Position numbers and translations under genes: made by a program. A stretch of DNA of 5,899 bases. Origin: Flavobacteriaceae bacterium (GTDB lineage: Bacteria; Bacteroidota; Bacteroidia; Flavobacteriales; Flavobacteriaceae). Under the pieces are notes generated by a model. That model worked only from the letters and a program-made list of their open reading frames with translations. It did not search any database and had not been told where the DNA came from. This document shows positions 1 through 5,899 of this stretch, in pieces (the stretch's first letter is position 1; every line of letters starts with the position of its first letter). The stretch lies in NCBI GenBank assembly GCA_030590765.1, contig JAUVCP010000157.1, positions 1-5,899 of the forward strand, read 5' to 3'.

Positions 1-1
1 C

Positions 2-82
2 TGTTCTGGTGCTGTTATTCCTGTTGAATCTTTAAGAGGTACATGGGAAAATAAGAAATGTCTGGTTGATTCAAATGATTGA
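2..82 (+). CDS. C-terminal fragment of an unrecognised protein (5' end outside window)
   Basis: The frame starting at base 2 is open for 26 codons and ends in TGA at 80-82. The visible tail contains the stretch GAVIPVESLRGTW and ends in LVDSND. The other two plus frames stop within the first 35 bases. One minus-strand frame is also open across most of this stretch, so the assignment rests partly on what follows: a hairpin with a T-run sits 13 bases after the stop on this strand, as expected for a gene end. I do not recognise the family. Two cysteines are visible in the fragment, but there is too little sequence to read them as a motif. The gene's start, length and function lie outside the window. 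Confidence 0.45.
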   Translation, partial: CSGAVIPVESLRGTWENKKCLVDSND

Positions 83-95
83 TGAGCTTATTAAA

Positions 96-152
96 AGTCA
101 AAGCGTGAATGTCACTATTGTGAAAATTTTCACACTTTGACTCAATCTTTTT
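96..152 (+). terminator. Probable intrinsic terminator after the partial upstream gene
   Basis: Bases 96-109 pair with 129-142 at 13 of 14 positions; the only mismatch is C104 against A134. A T-run follows at 148-152. The loop is 19 bases, which is long for a classic terminator, and the stem is only moderately GC-rich. On the opposite strand the mismatch becomes a G-U wobble and the stem is followed by a short T-run, so it could act in both directions. It lies 13 bases after the stop at 82. Confidence 0.45.
119..134. repeat. Perfect 16-base palindrome TGTGAAAATTTTCACA
   Basis: Each half-site is TGTGAAAA, with no spacer and no mismatch. It lies in the loop and right arm of the hairpin at 96-142, so the two structures cannot form at the same time. 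A perfect dyad of this size could be an operator for a dimeric regulator, but no recognisable promoter or downstream plus-strand gene lies nearby. It could also simply be part of the terminator structure. Confidence 0.4.
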
Positions 153-235
153 AAATATGAATAACACGTATTAAGTATATGATTTAAAGTGTCTTTAATT
201 CAACTTCACAAGATGTAAAAGTATCTGTTCTACTG

Positions 236-249
236 ATGTAAGTTTACAT
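236..249. repeat. Small inverted repeat ATGTAA-GT-TTACAT
   Basis: Six-base arms at 236-241 and 244-249 are perfectly complementary around a two-base centre. A related half-site, GATGTAAAA, occurs at 212-220. The site lies in the intergenic gap between the partial gene and the 3' end of the large minus-strand gene. In AT-rich DNA such dyads are common, so a binding role is only a possibility. Confidence 0.2.
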
Positions 250-265
250 TAAATACCAAAACAAT

Positions 266-298
266 ACTCAGGGTTTCATTTCAAATGAAGCCCTGAGT
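266..298. terminator. Strong hairpin at the 3' end of the large propeller gene, probable bidirectional terminator
   Basis: Bases 266-281 pair with 283-298 around C282. Pairing is continuous; the one exception, T274 with G290, is a G-U wobble on the plus strand and an A-C mismatch on the minus strand. The tight tip would open to a loop of about five bases. The base of the stem carries the GC-rich CTCAGGG/CCCTGAG arms. On the minus strand the hairpin begins within the TAA stop of the propeller gene (298-300) and is followed by a moderately T-rich stretch. On the plus strand it is followed by TATTTTAATTTTT, a better tail. It most likely ends transcription of the propeller gene and may block read-through from the left. 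Confidence 0.65.
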
Positions 299-3200
299 TA
301 TTTTAATTTTTCGTAATCCTTAAAAGGAGATACCTTCAAATTTTCCACCTGTTTTCTATAATCCGGCCAATCTGTATTATAGAAAATATTGATATCCTCA
401 ATAACCTTATCAATTTTTATATTGGCATTTTTAATTAATTGTAATTCTGTTTTACCTGGCTTTTCCTGCAAAGAACTTACATATCTGTTTGCTGTATACA
501 AATAAGAAATTGCTGTTGGATCTTTTGTTGCTGTAATTCCTTGTCGTTTATCTTCCTTGCCAAGCATTTTATCGATCAGTCCATTGATCTTTTTGAGAAT
601 TGTATCATTTTCTTTGATAAATATCTTATACTTTTCTTTATCAATTTCCTGAGCTTGTTTCTTATTTGATTCTACTATTTTTTTAGATCTAAGTAGTTGA
701 TCAACTGCTCTGTATGCAAGATTTGTTTTCTTTTCGATCTCCTTTTGCAGATTGTATTTACTTAATAAGACATCATTGGTAATCTGAATTCTTGGGTCGT
801 ATTTGACAGTGATATTTGTTGAATCTTTTTGATTGTTATAATGTAATAACAGTTTGTATTCTCCCGGTAGAACTCTAACCCCTCCCGGTTCTGATTTACT
901 TTTACTGATCTTTCTTGAAGGTCTTTTTACTCCCTTTTCATTCATGTGCCAGTACATTCTGTGAAAGCCATTTTCTTTAGGAGATTTTTGCTTTAGGGTT
1001 CTGATCATTTCATTTTTTGAGTTGAAGATATTTAATACCAGACTGTCACTTTTCTTTTCTTTTTTGGATTCTACTTTTTCTTTATCAGATGTTTTTTCAT
1101 CTTTTTTTTTCTCAGGTTTATTGATCACATAACTGATCATTGCGCCCCGGGCTTTATTTTCACCGTTGTATATTGCATTTCCTCCAAACCGTGTTCCGCT
1201 TGCCTGTTGGGTTTGTGTGATATATGCCGTTGGTGGATTGAATATTTTAATGGTTTTATTTAAAACCTGATTTCCTTTTGTAGCCAAATCTCTTAAAGGT
1301 CTGATATCATCAAAAATATAAAAAGATCTTCCAAAAGTACCAATAGCCAGATCGTATTCCTTTGGGTGGATTACCATATCCATAGTTGGAACACTAGGGT
1401 AGTTTTTTGTCCATTTTGTCCAGGTTTTGCATTCATCTATACTCATATACAAACCATTTTCAGTACCCAAAAACACAAGATTTTTTTGCAATGGATCTTG
1501 AACAATGGAGAGAGTATAACCAAATGTTTCGGATTTACCGTCTAACAAACTTTCCCAGTTTTTTCCATAATTTCTAGTTCTAAACAAGTATGGTTTGAAA
1601 TCAAAATTTCTGTAATTATTTACAACCACATAGGCTTCTCCTTTGTTGAATTTAGAAGGTTTGATTTGTGCAATCCATCCTCCTTTAGGAAAGCTTTTTA
1701 TTTTTGGAGTGATATTGACCCAGTTAGCTCCACCATTTTTGGTGATTTGAATATTTCCATCATCGGTACCAACCCATATTACGTTTTTTTCAAGATTGCT
1801 TGGACTAATTGCCAAAATTGTACAGTAATTTTCAGCTCCTGTAGCATCCATCGTCAATCCACCACTCTCATATTGTTTTTGTTTCTCAGGATCATTTGTT
1901 GTAAGATCGGGTGAAATAATATCCCATTCATGGCCTTCATTGCCAGATTTATGGACAAACTGACTTCCAAAATAAATGATTTTTTGATCAAACGGATCCA
2001 TGGCAATGGCAGCATTCCAGTTAAAACGCAATTTCTCATCAGGATCTGGATGCGTTGGTCTGATCATTTTAGCCATACCCGTTTTTCTATCATAACGTCC
2101 AACATATCCTTGTTGTGACATGGCATAACCAAATTGGTTATTTTTAGGATCTGGAATCACATCAAAACCATCTCCAAACATCAGTTCCTGCCAATAGGAA
2201 TTTCGAATTCCTTGTGATTTAAGAACATAAGCCGGACCTGCCCATGAACCATTATCCTGCATGCCTCCATAAATATTATACGGAAAATCATTATCTACAT
2301 TGACATGATAGAACTGACCAACCGGTAAATTTTCAACAAAGCGCCAGGTCTTACCTTTATCTTTTGTAATATTTAAACCGCCATCATTTCCATCTATCAT
2401 AAAACTTGGATTTGTTGGATGAATCCACCAGGCATGATGATCAGGGTGAACACCAACACTTGTTCCATATGCAGGCATTAATTGATTGAATGTTTTTCCG
2501 CCATCAATACTGAAATTCACGTAAGTGAAAACACTGTAAATTCTATTTTCATTTAGTGGGTCAACGAAAATATCAGAATAGTAGAATGGGCGATTACCAA
2601 TACCACCAGAACCTCTTCCACTTGACTTGTCATTAATTTTTTTCCATTTGAAACCCCCATCATTTGATCGGTACAAAGCATTCTTTTTTGCTTCTACTAG
2701 GGCATAAACTACTTTTGGATTGCTTTTTGAAATAGCCAGACCAATTCTTCCCAAATTGCCTTTTGGTAAACCATCCTCATCAGTTCTTTTTTTCCAGTTT
2801 TTTCCACCATCATACGTAACGTATATGCCGGAACCTTCACCGCCTGATTTAAAAGTGTAAGGCTTTCGCCGATGTTCCCACATGGCAGCAATTAATTTAT
2901 TTGGATTGGAGGAATCAACTACCAGATCTGCAGCACCTGTTTTATTATTTACAAACAATATTTTGCTCCAGGTTTCTCCTCCATCAACACTTTTAAAAAC
3001 TCCACGCTCAGGATGTTCTCCCCACGGTGAACCAATTGCAGCAACATAAATAGTGTTTGGATTGTTTTTATCAATAATAATGCGGTGGATATTTCTTGTT
3101 TTTTCAAGTCCCATTAATTGCCAGTTTTTTCCACCATCAATACTTTTGTAAATGCCATATCCACCGTTTAAACTTTTTCTGGGATTTCCTTCACAAGTAC

Positions 3201-3504
3201 CAACCCAAATAACATCTGGATTACTTTGCTGTATGGTTATAGATCCAATTGCCTGAATATTTTCTTTATCAAAAATAGGTTCCCAGCTAATTCCTTCATT
3301 TTCTGATCTCCAAACACCACCTGAAGCAGCTCCAATATAAATTATGTTTGGGTATTCATTTACAACATCAACTGCTGTTATTCTGCCACTCATTCCTGCA
3401 GGACCTATAGATCTTGGTTTAAAATCTTTCAGTTTTTCCATGTCTATTTGTTGAGATTGGACCATTGCTGTTGTAAACAAGAGAGCCAAAAGAAATTTTT
3501 TCAT
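298..3504 (-). CDS. Exported VPS10/sortilin-like (BNR/Asp-box) beta-propeller protein, 'glycosyl hydrolase'-type annotation
   Basis: The 1068-residue product starts with a signal peptide (MKKFLLALLF, likely cleaved after VQS near residue 17), so it is exported. Ten Asp-box motifs of the form S/T-x-D-x-G-x-x-W/F are visible, starting at residues 67, 121, 172, 230, 280, 332, 380, 588, 643 and 688; the last (SIDECKTW) is degenerate. They mark blades of what are probably two tandem propellers. Between boxes seven and eight lies a box-free stretch containing GGMQDNGSW (413-421). GTFGRSFYIFDD (722-733) closes the propeller part. A lysine-rich linker (about 797-819), a probable small beta domain containing LPGEYKLLLHY (879-889) and a charged helical tail (about 910-1068) follow. 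Homologues are often labelled glycosyl hydrolase or sortilin-like, but I see no proven catalytic residues, so an enzymatic activity should not be assumed. I see no type IX secretion tail. The start is fixed by the signal peptide; no Shine-Dalgarno is present. Confidence 0.9.
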   Translation of the reverse strand: MKKFLLALLFTTAMVQSQQIDMEKLKDFKPRSIGPAGMSGRITAVDVVNEYPNIIYIGAASGGVWRSENEGISWEPIFDKENIQAIGSITIQQSNPDVIWVGTCEGNPRKSLNGGYGIYKSIDGGKNWQLMGLEKTRNIHRIIIDKNNPNTIYVAAIGSPWGEHPERGVFKSVDGGETWSKILFVNNKTGAADLVVDSSNPNKLIAAMWEHRRKPYTFKSGGEGSGIYVTYDGGKNWKKRTDEDGLPKGNLGRIGLAISKSNPKVVYALVEAKKNALYRSNDGGFKWKKINDKSSGRGSGGIGNRPFYYSDIFVDPLNENRIYSVFTYVNFSIDGGKTFNQLMPAYGTSVGVHPDHHAWWIHPTNPSFMIDGNDGGLNITKDKGKTWRFVENLPVGQFYHVNVDNDFPYNIYGGMQDNGSWAGPAYVLKSQGIRNSYWQELMFGDGFDVIPDPKNNQFGYAMSQQGYVGRYDRKTGMAKMIRPTHPDPDEKLRFNWNAAIAMDPFDQKIIYFGSQFVHKSGNEGHEWDIISPDLTTNDPEKQKQYESGGLTMDATGAENYCTILAISPSNLEKNVIWVGTDDGNIQITKNGGANWVNITPKIKSFPKGGWIAQIKPSKFNKGEAYVVVNNYRNFDFKPYLFRTRNYGKNWESLLDGKSETFGYTLSIVQDPLQKNLVFLGTENGLYMSIDECKTWTKWTKNYPSVPTMDMVIHPKEYDLAIGTFGRSFYIFDDIRPLRDLATKGNQVLNKTIKIFNPPTAYITQTQQASGTRFGGNAIYNGENKARGAMISYVINKPEKKKDEKTSDKEKVESKKEKKSDSLVLNIFNSKNEMIRTLKQKSPKENGFHRMYWHMNEKGVKRPSRKISKSKSEPGGVRVLPGEYKLLLHYNNQKDSTNITVKYDPRIQITNDVLLSKYNLQKEIEKKTNLAYRAVDQLLRSKKIVESNKKQAQEIDKEKYKIFIKENDTILKKINGLIDKMLGKEDKRQGITATKDPTAISYLYTANRYVSSLQEKPGKTELQLIKNANIKIDKVIEDINIFYNTDWPDYRKQVENLKVSPFKDYEKLK
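1048..1116 (-). other. Lysine/glutamate-rich low-complexity linker inside the propeller protein
   Basis: Residues about 797-819 are almost entirely K, E, D and S, with a KKKDEK start and KKEKKSD end. The segment separates the propeller domains from the C-terminal beta and helical domains, so it is probably a flexible, solvent-exposed linker. The coding strand contains a run of nine A (plus-strand T-run 1102-1110) reading as three AAA lysine codons. Confidence 0.6.
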
Positions 3505-3589
3505 CGATAAAAGTTTAAATATGAAGCATTTTAATTGAACTATTTTTTTGGTATATTGCAGTCAGTTAACAAATCCTTATTAAACCCAA
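3505..3589. promoter_or_regulatory. Divergent intergenic region, promoters for both flanking genes expected
   Basis: These 85 bases separate the start codons of the propeller gene (leftward) and the TPM gene (rightward), so both promoters should lie here or just inside the opposite gene. I found no exact TAnnTTTG on either strand. The nearest plus-strand candidate is TATATTGC at 3552-3559 with a TTG at 3535-3537, a poor match with short spacing. Neither start codon has a GGAGG-like ribosome site; both leaders are A/T-rich, as is usual in Bacteroidota. Confidence 0.3.
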
Positions 3590-4408
3590 ATGCAACAAAA
3601 ATTAGCTAAATATACAAGTTTATTTTTTCTTTTAATTGTAGGTTGTTTTAATTCTTTAGTGGCTCAGGATTATCTACCACCAAAGCCTGAACTTGAAACT
3701 AGCGTTTATGACCATGCACAGATGATGAGTGGCGCAAAGGCCAAAATGTTAGAACAAAAGCTTATCAGTTATAATGACACTACTTCTACTCAAATTGTTG
3801 TCATTACTGTTAATTCATTAAGTGGAAATGATGTGGCTATTTATGCTACAGAGCTGGCACATAAATGGGGAATTGGTCAGGCAGGGAAAGATAACGGAAT
3901 ATTAATTCTTGCATCCAAAGAGGATAGAAAAATGACTATCAGAACCGGATATGGTGTGGAACATTTACTCACGGATGCACTGTCAAGAAGGATAATTGAG
4001 AATATCATGAAGCCTGAATTCAAACAGGGTAATTTTTATGGAGGTTTTGATAAAGCAACTTCTGTGATCATGGATATTATGGCCGGTGAATACCAAGGTG
4101 AACCTCAGTCTGAAAGTGATGGTGTTAGCGGTATTCCTTTTGAATTGATATTTTTTCTTTTTATCGTGTTAATGATGATTCTTTCAAGAAGAAATCGAGG
4201 TAAAGGAGGAGGAAAAAATGGGGATCGAAAATCAGGTGGTTTTTCTTTATTAGATGCTATTATCCTAAGTAATATGGGAAGAGGAACAGTGAGTGGAGGT
4301 GGCTTTGGTAGTGGTAGTAGTAGTGGTGGCTTCGGTGGTGGCGGAGGCTTTGGTGGCGGTTTCGGCGGTGGCGGCTTCGGTGGCGGAGGTGCCAGTGGTG
4401 GCTGGTAA
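3590..4408 (+). CDS. TPM-domain (YgcG-like) envelope protein with glycine-rich tail
   Basis: The 272-residue product has an N-terminal signal sequence, a TPM domain (about residues 35-165), one hydrophobic segment (about 182-198, IPFELIFFLFIVLMMIL) followed by a basic stretch, and a Gly/Phe/Ser-rich tail ending in GGGGASGGW. Family hallmarks are YDHAQMMS near the domain start, STQIVVITV, WGIGQAGKDNGILIL (93-107) and RTGYGVEHLLTD (118-129). The layout of TPM domain, one membrane helix and a Gly-rich tail with a terminal W is typical of YgcG-like proteins. The TPM domain should lie outside the cytoplasmic membrane. Some TPM proteins have been linked to phosphatase activity or to photosystem repair in plants; the bacterial role is poorly defined, so no reaction is assigned. 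The signal sequence can be read two ways: signal peptidase I cleavage near LVAQ (23-26), or a lipobox IVGC with Cys19. The LemA gene that often accompanies this family is not in the window. Confidence 0.9.
   Translation: MQQKLAKYTSLFFLLIVGCFNSLVAQDYLPPKPELETSVYDHAQMMSGAKAKMLEQKLISYNDTTSTQIVVITVNSLSGNDVAIYATELAHKWGIGQAGKDNGILILASKEDRKMTIRTGYGVEHLLTDALSRRIIENIMKPEFKQGNFYGGFDKATSVIMDIMAGEYQGEPQSESDGVSGIPFELIFFLFIVLMMILSRRNRGKGGGKNGDRKSGGFSLLDAIILSNMGRGTVSGGGFGSGSSSGGFGGGGGFGGGFGGGGFGGGGASGGW
4295..4402 (+). repeat. Glycine-rich low-complexity repeat at the 3' end of the TPM gene
   Basis: Codons 236-271 are mostly GGN glycine codons interrupted by Phe and Ser, built from short imperfect units such as GGTGGCTTCGGTGG. 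The segment is much more GC-rich than the surrounding AT-rich DNA. Such tails are usual in YgcG-like TPM proteins, so this is family character and not a sign of transfer, but the tandem units are prone to length change by slippage. Confidence 0.75.
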
Positions 4409-4423
4409 AAGCCTATCCTAAAC

Positions 4424-4455
4424 CCTTCCCAAAGGGAAGGACCTTTATTTTTTTT
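4424..4455 (+). terminator. Intrinsic terminator of the TPM gene
   Basis: CCTTCCC (4424-4430) pairs perfectly with GGGAAGG (4434-4440) around an AAA loop, followed within three bases by a T-rich run (4444-4455, broken only by one A). It sits 15 bases after the TAA stop at 4406-4408. For the convergent der gene the same hairpin has no immediate T-run, so it serves mainly the plus strand. Whether der stops here or elsewhere in the gap is not visible. Confidence 0.8.
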
Positions 4456-4523
4456 GACAGATGAATTTATTTATCCAATTATAATATTCTTATTAAGGGA
4501 AAACAGCTTCAGAAAAATGTGGT

Positions 4524-5828
4524 TTATTTCTTTCTAAAATGAATCACAATAGGTACACCGGTAAAATTATAGATCTCACGCATTTTATTCTCAATATATC
4601 TTTTGTAAGGATCTTTTATGTATTGAGGTAAATTCGCATAAAAAACAAACTGAGGCGTTGGAGAAGGCAATTGTCTTACAAATTTTATTTTGATAAACTT
4701 TCCTTTATGTGCAGGCGGATTATTTTGTTTAACAATATCTAAAACAGTATCATTTAATTTGCTCGTTGATATTTTTTGCTTTCTATTTTCATAAACTTCA
4801 ACGGCTGTTTCAATGGCTTTAAATATTCTTTGTTTGGTCAATGCCGAAATAAAGATAATGGAAACATCAGTAAAAGGAGCAGTTTCCTGCCTGATCATTT
4901 GTTCAAATTGTTTGGTAGTATGGGTGTCTTTTTCCACAAGATCCCATTTGTTGACTAAAATGACAATTCCTTTTTTATTTTTTTCAGCCAACCAAAAAAT
5001 ATTCTGATCCTGACCTTCAAATCCACGGGTTGCGTCAATGATCAAAATACAAACATCACTATGCTCAATTGCACGAACAGACCTCATTACAGAATAAAAC
5101 TCCAGATCTTCCTTGACTTTTGATTTTTTTCGAATTCCGGCCGTATCAACTAAATTAAAATCAAACCCAAATCGATTGTATTTTGTATCAATAGAGTCTC
5201 TTGTTGTACCTGCAATATCTGTAACAATATATCTGTCTTCACCAATTAAAGAATTGATAAATGACGACTTTCCGGCATTAGGTCTTCCAACCACAGCAAA
5301 TCTGGGAAGTTCATCATCTTCTTTTTCTTCTTGTTCGGGAAGTGCCTTAACAATAGCATCCAATAATTCTCCCGTTCCACTACCGTTGATACTTGCAATA
5401 GTATAATATTCTCCTAAACCTAAAGCGTAAAACTCAACTGCTTCATCATTTCTTTTACTGTTGTCAACCTTGTTTACAACTAAAAATACAGGTTTTTTTA
5501 CTTTCCGTAAAAGTTTTGCAACTTCATTATCCATCCCGGTAACACCGCTTTCCACATCTACCATAAAAATGATCAAATCAGCTTCATCAATGGCAAGCTC
5601 TACCTGTTTGTCGATTTCAGCCTCAAATACATCATCGCTTCCAACCACATAACCACCGGTATCAATAACAGAAAATTCCTTACCGTTCCAGTCAGATTTA
5701 CCATAATGTCTGTCACGTGTAACACCACTAACAGCATCAACAATTGCTTCTCTGCGTTGTATCAAACGATTAAAAAGAGTTGATTTCCCAACATTTGGTC
5801 TTCCAACAATTGCAACAATATTTCCCAT
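4524..5828 (-). CDS. der: Ribosome biogenesis GTPase Der (EngA)
   Basis: The 434-residue product carries two GTPase domains in tandem followed by a KH-like domain, the arrangement unique to Der. Domain 1 shows GRPNVGKS (P-loop, 9-16), VTRD (36-39), DTGG (56-59) and NKVD (119-122). An acidic linker (about 165-173) leads to domain 2 with GRPNAGKS (181-188), GTTRD (207-211), DTAG (228-231), NKWD (293-296) and a SAL motif at 328-330. The KH-like domain runs from about 352 to the end, closing with [13 protein letters not shown]. Der binds the 50S subunit and couples GTP hydrolysis to its late assembly in the cytoplasm; it is essential in the bacteria tested. The length matches the Bacillus subtilis form (about 436) rather than the longer Escherichia coli form. 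All nucleotide-binding motifs are intact. The start [12 protein letters not shown] places the P-loop at its usual distance. The leader is short and A-rich without a Shine-Dalgarno. Confidence 0.98.
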   Translation of the reverse strand: MGNIVAIVGRPNVGKSTLFNRLIQRREAIVDAVSGVTRDRHYGKSDWNGKEFSVIDTGGYVVGSDDVFEAEIDKQVELAIDEADLIIFMVDVESGVTGMDNEVAKLLRKVKKPVFLVVNKVDNSKRNDEAVEFYALGLGEYYTIASINGSGTGELLDAIVKALPEQEEKEDDELPRFAVVGRPNAGKSSFINSLIGEDRYIVTDIAGTTRDSIDTKYNRFGFDFNLVDTAGIRKKSKVKEDLEFYSVMRSVRAIEHSDVCILIIDATRGFEGQDQNIFWLAEKNKKGIVILVNKWDLVEKDTHTTKQFEQMIRQETAPFTDVSIIFISALTKQRIFKAIETAVEVYENRKQKISTSKLNDTVLDIVKQNNPPAHKGKFIKIKFVRQLPSPTPQFVFYANLPQYIKDPYKRYIENKMREIYNFTGVPIVIHFRKK

Positions 5829-5850
5829 TTTTGATAGAATTATTTTTTTG

Positions 5851-5858
5851 CAAAGGTA
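5851..5858 (-). promoter_or_regulatory. Probable -7 promoter element TACCTTTG of der
   Basis: On the minus strand these bases read TACCTTTG, an exact match to the Bacteroidota housekeeping sigma -7 consensus TAnnTTTG. It lies 22 bases before the der start codon, which would give a leader of only about 15-20 bases. No convincing -33 TTG element is seen at the usual distance upstream. The match suggests der has its own promoter even if an upstream gene is co-oriented. Confidence 0.6.
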
Positions 5859-5899
5859 AACCTATTTTGTGATTTAATCGATTGCTTTATGAATTCGAT

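Noticed and set aside
82..108. Tiny open frame ATG...TGA overlapping the stop of the partial upstream gene
   Set aside because: Only eight codons, and it runs into the terminator stem; no support for translation.
1666..2118. Plus-strand open frames of 82 and 62 codons and a minus-strand frame of 61 codons inside the propeller gene
   Set aside because: They overlap well-supported coding sequence in other frames, lack recognisable motifs, and are explained as shadows of the 1068-residue protein.
2794..3139. A 19-base direct repeat (2794-2812 and 3121-3139) in the propeller gene
   Set aside because: Both copies encode the Asp-box core DGGKNW, so the DNA identity follows from protein repeat structure and not from a mobile or recombination site.
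4456..4523. AT-rich dyads downstream of der as a possible der terminator
   Set aside because: Pairing is short, imperfect and made almost only of A and T, without a clear following T-run on the minus strand.
4776..5652. Four plus-strand open frames of 60-97 codons opposite der
   Set aside because: They are antisense to a fully conserved GTPase gene; their composition (Ser/Thr/Phe-rich) is what antisense reading of that gene would give, and none has a promoter or family resemblance.
1..5899. A novel multi-gene system (defence, toxin-antitoxin, biosynthetic cluster, mobile element)
   Set aside because: All large frames belong to recognisable families with a housekeeping or envelope character. 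There are no inverted-repeat ends, integrase, transposase, repeat-spacer arrays or paired small genes, and gene orientations do not suggest a shared operon.

Overview
The window looks like ordinary chromosomal DNA from an AT-rich member of the Bacteroidota, probably Flavobacteriia-like; the class is inferred. The evidence is: start codons without a Shine-Dalgarno sequence, an exact TAnnTTTG promoter hexamer-type element before der, signal peptides ending near 'AQ' or 'SQQ', and protein families in forms typical of this phylum. I see no mobile element, CRISPR array, tRNA, rRNA or defence system.

Layout from left to right. Bases 2-82 hold the last 26 codons of an unrecognised plus-strand gene, followed by a hairpin with a T-run (96-152) that probably terminates it. 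The rest of the 215-base gap up to 297 holds two small dyads and a strong hairpin (266-298) that starts exactly at the stop codon of the next gene. Bases 298-3504 (minus strand) encode a 1068-residue exported beta-propeller protein with ten Asp-box (BNR/sortilin-VPS10-like) motifs. An 85-base divergent spacer separates it from a plus-strand gene (3590-4408) for a TPM-domain, YgcG-like envelope protein with a glycine-rich tail ending in GGW. A hairpin plus T-run at 4424-4455 ends that gene, inside a convergent gap of 115 bases. Bases 4524-5828 (minus strand) encode Der (EngA), the double-GTPase 50S ribosome assembly factor. Its probable promoter lies at 5851-5858.

The genes do not form an evident pathway. 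The two exported proteins are divergently transcribed and could share a control region, but nothing in the sequence links their functions. Der is a housekeeping gene that faces the TPM gene tail to tail. The points most worth a second look are the mutually exclusive hairpins at 96-142, the possible dispersed repeat around the 4424-4455 terminator, and the unknown role of the large propeller protein.
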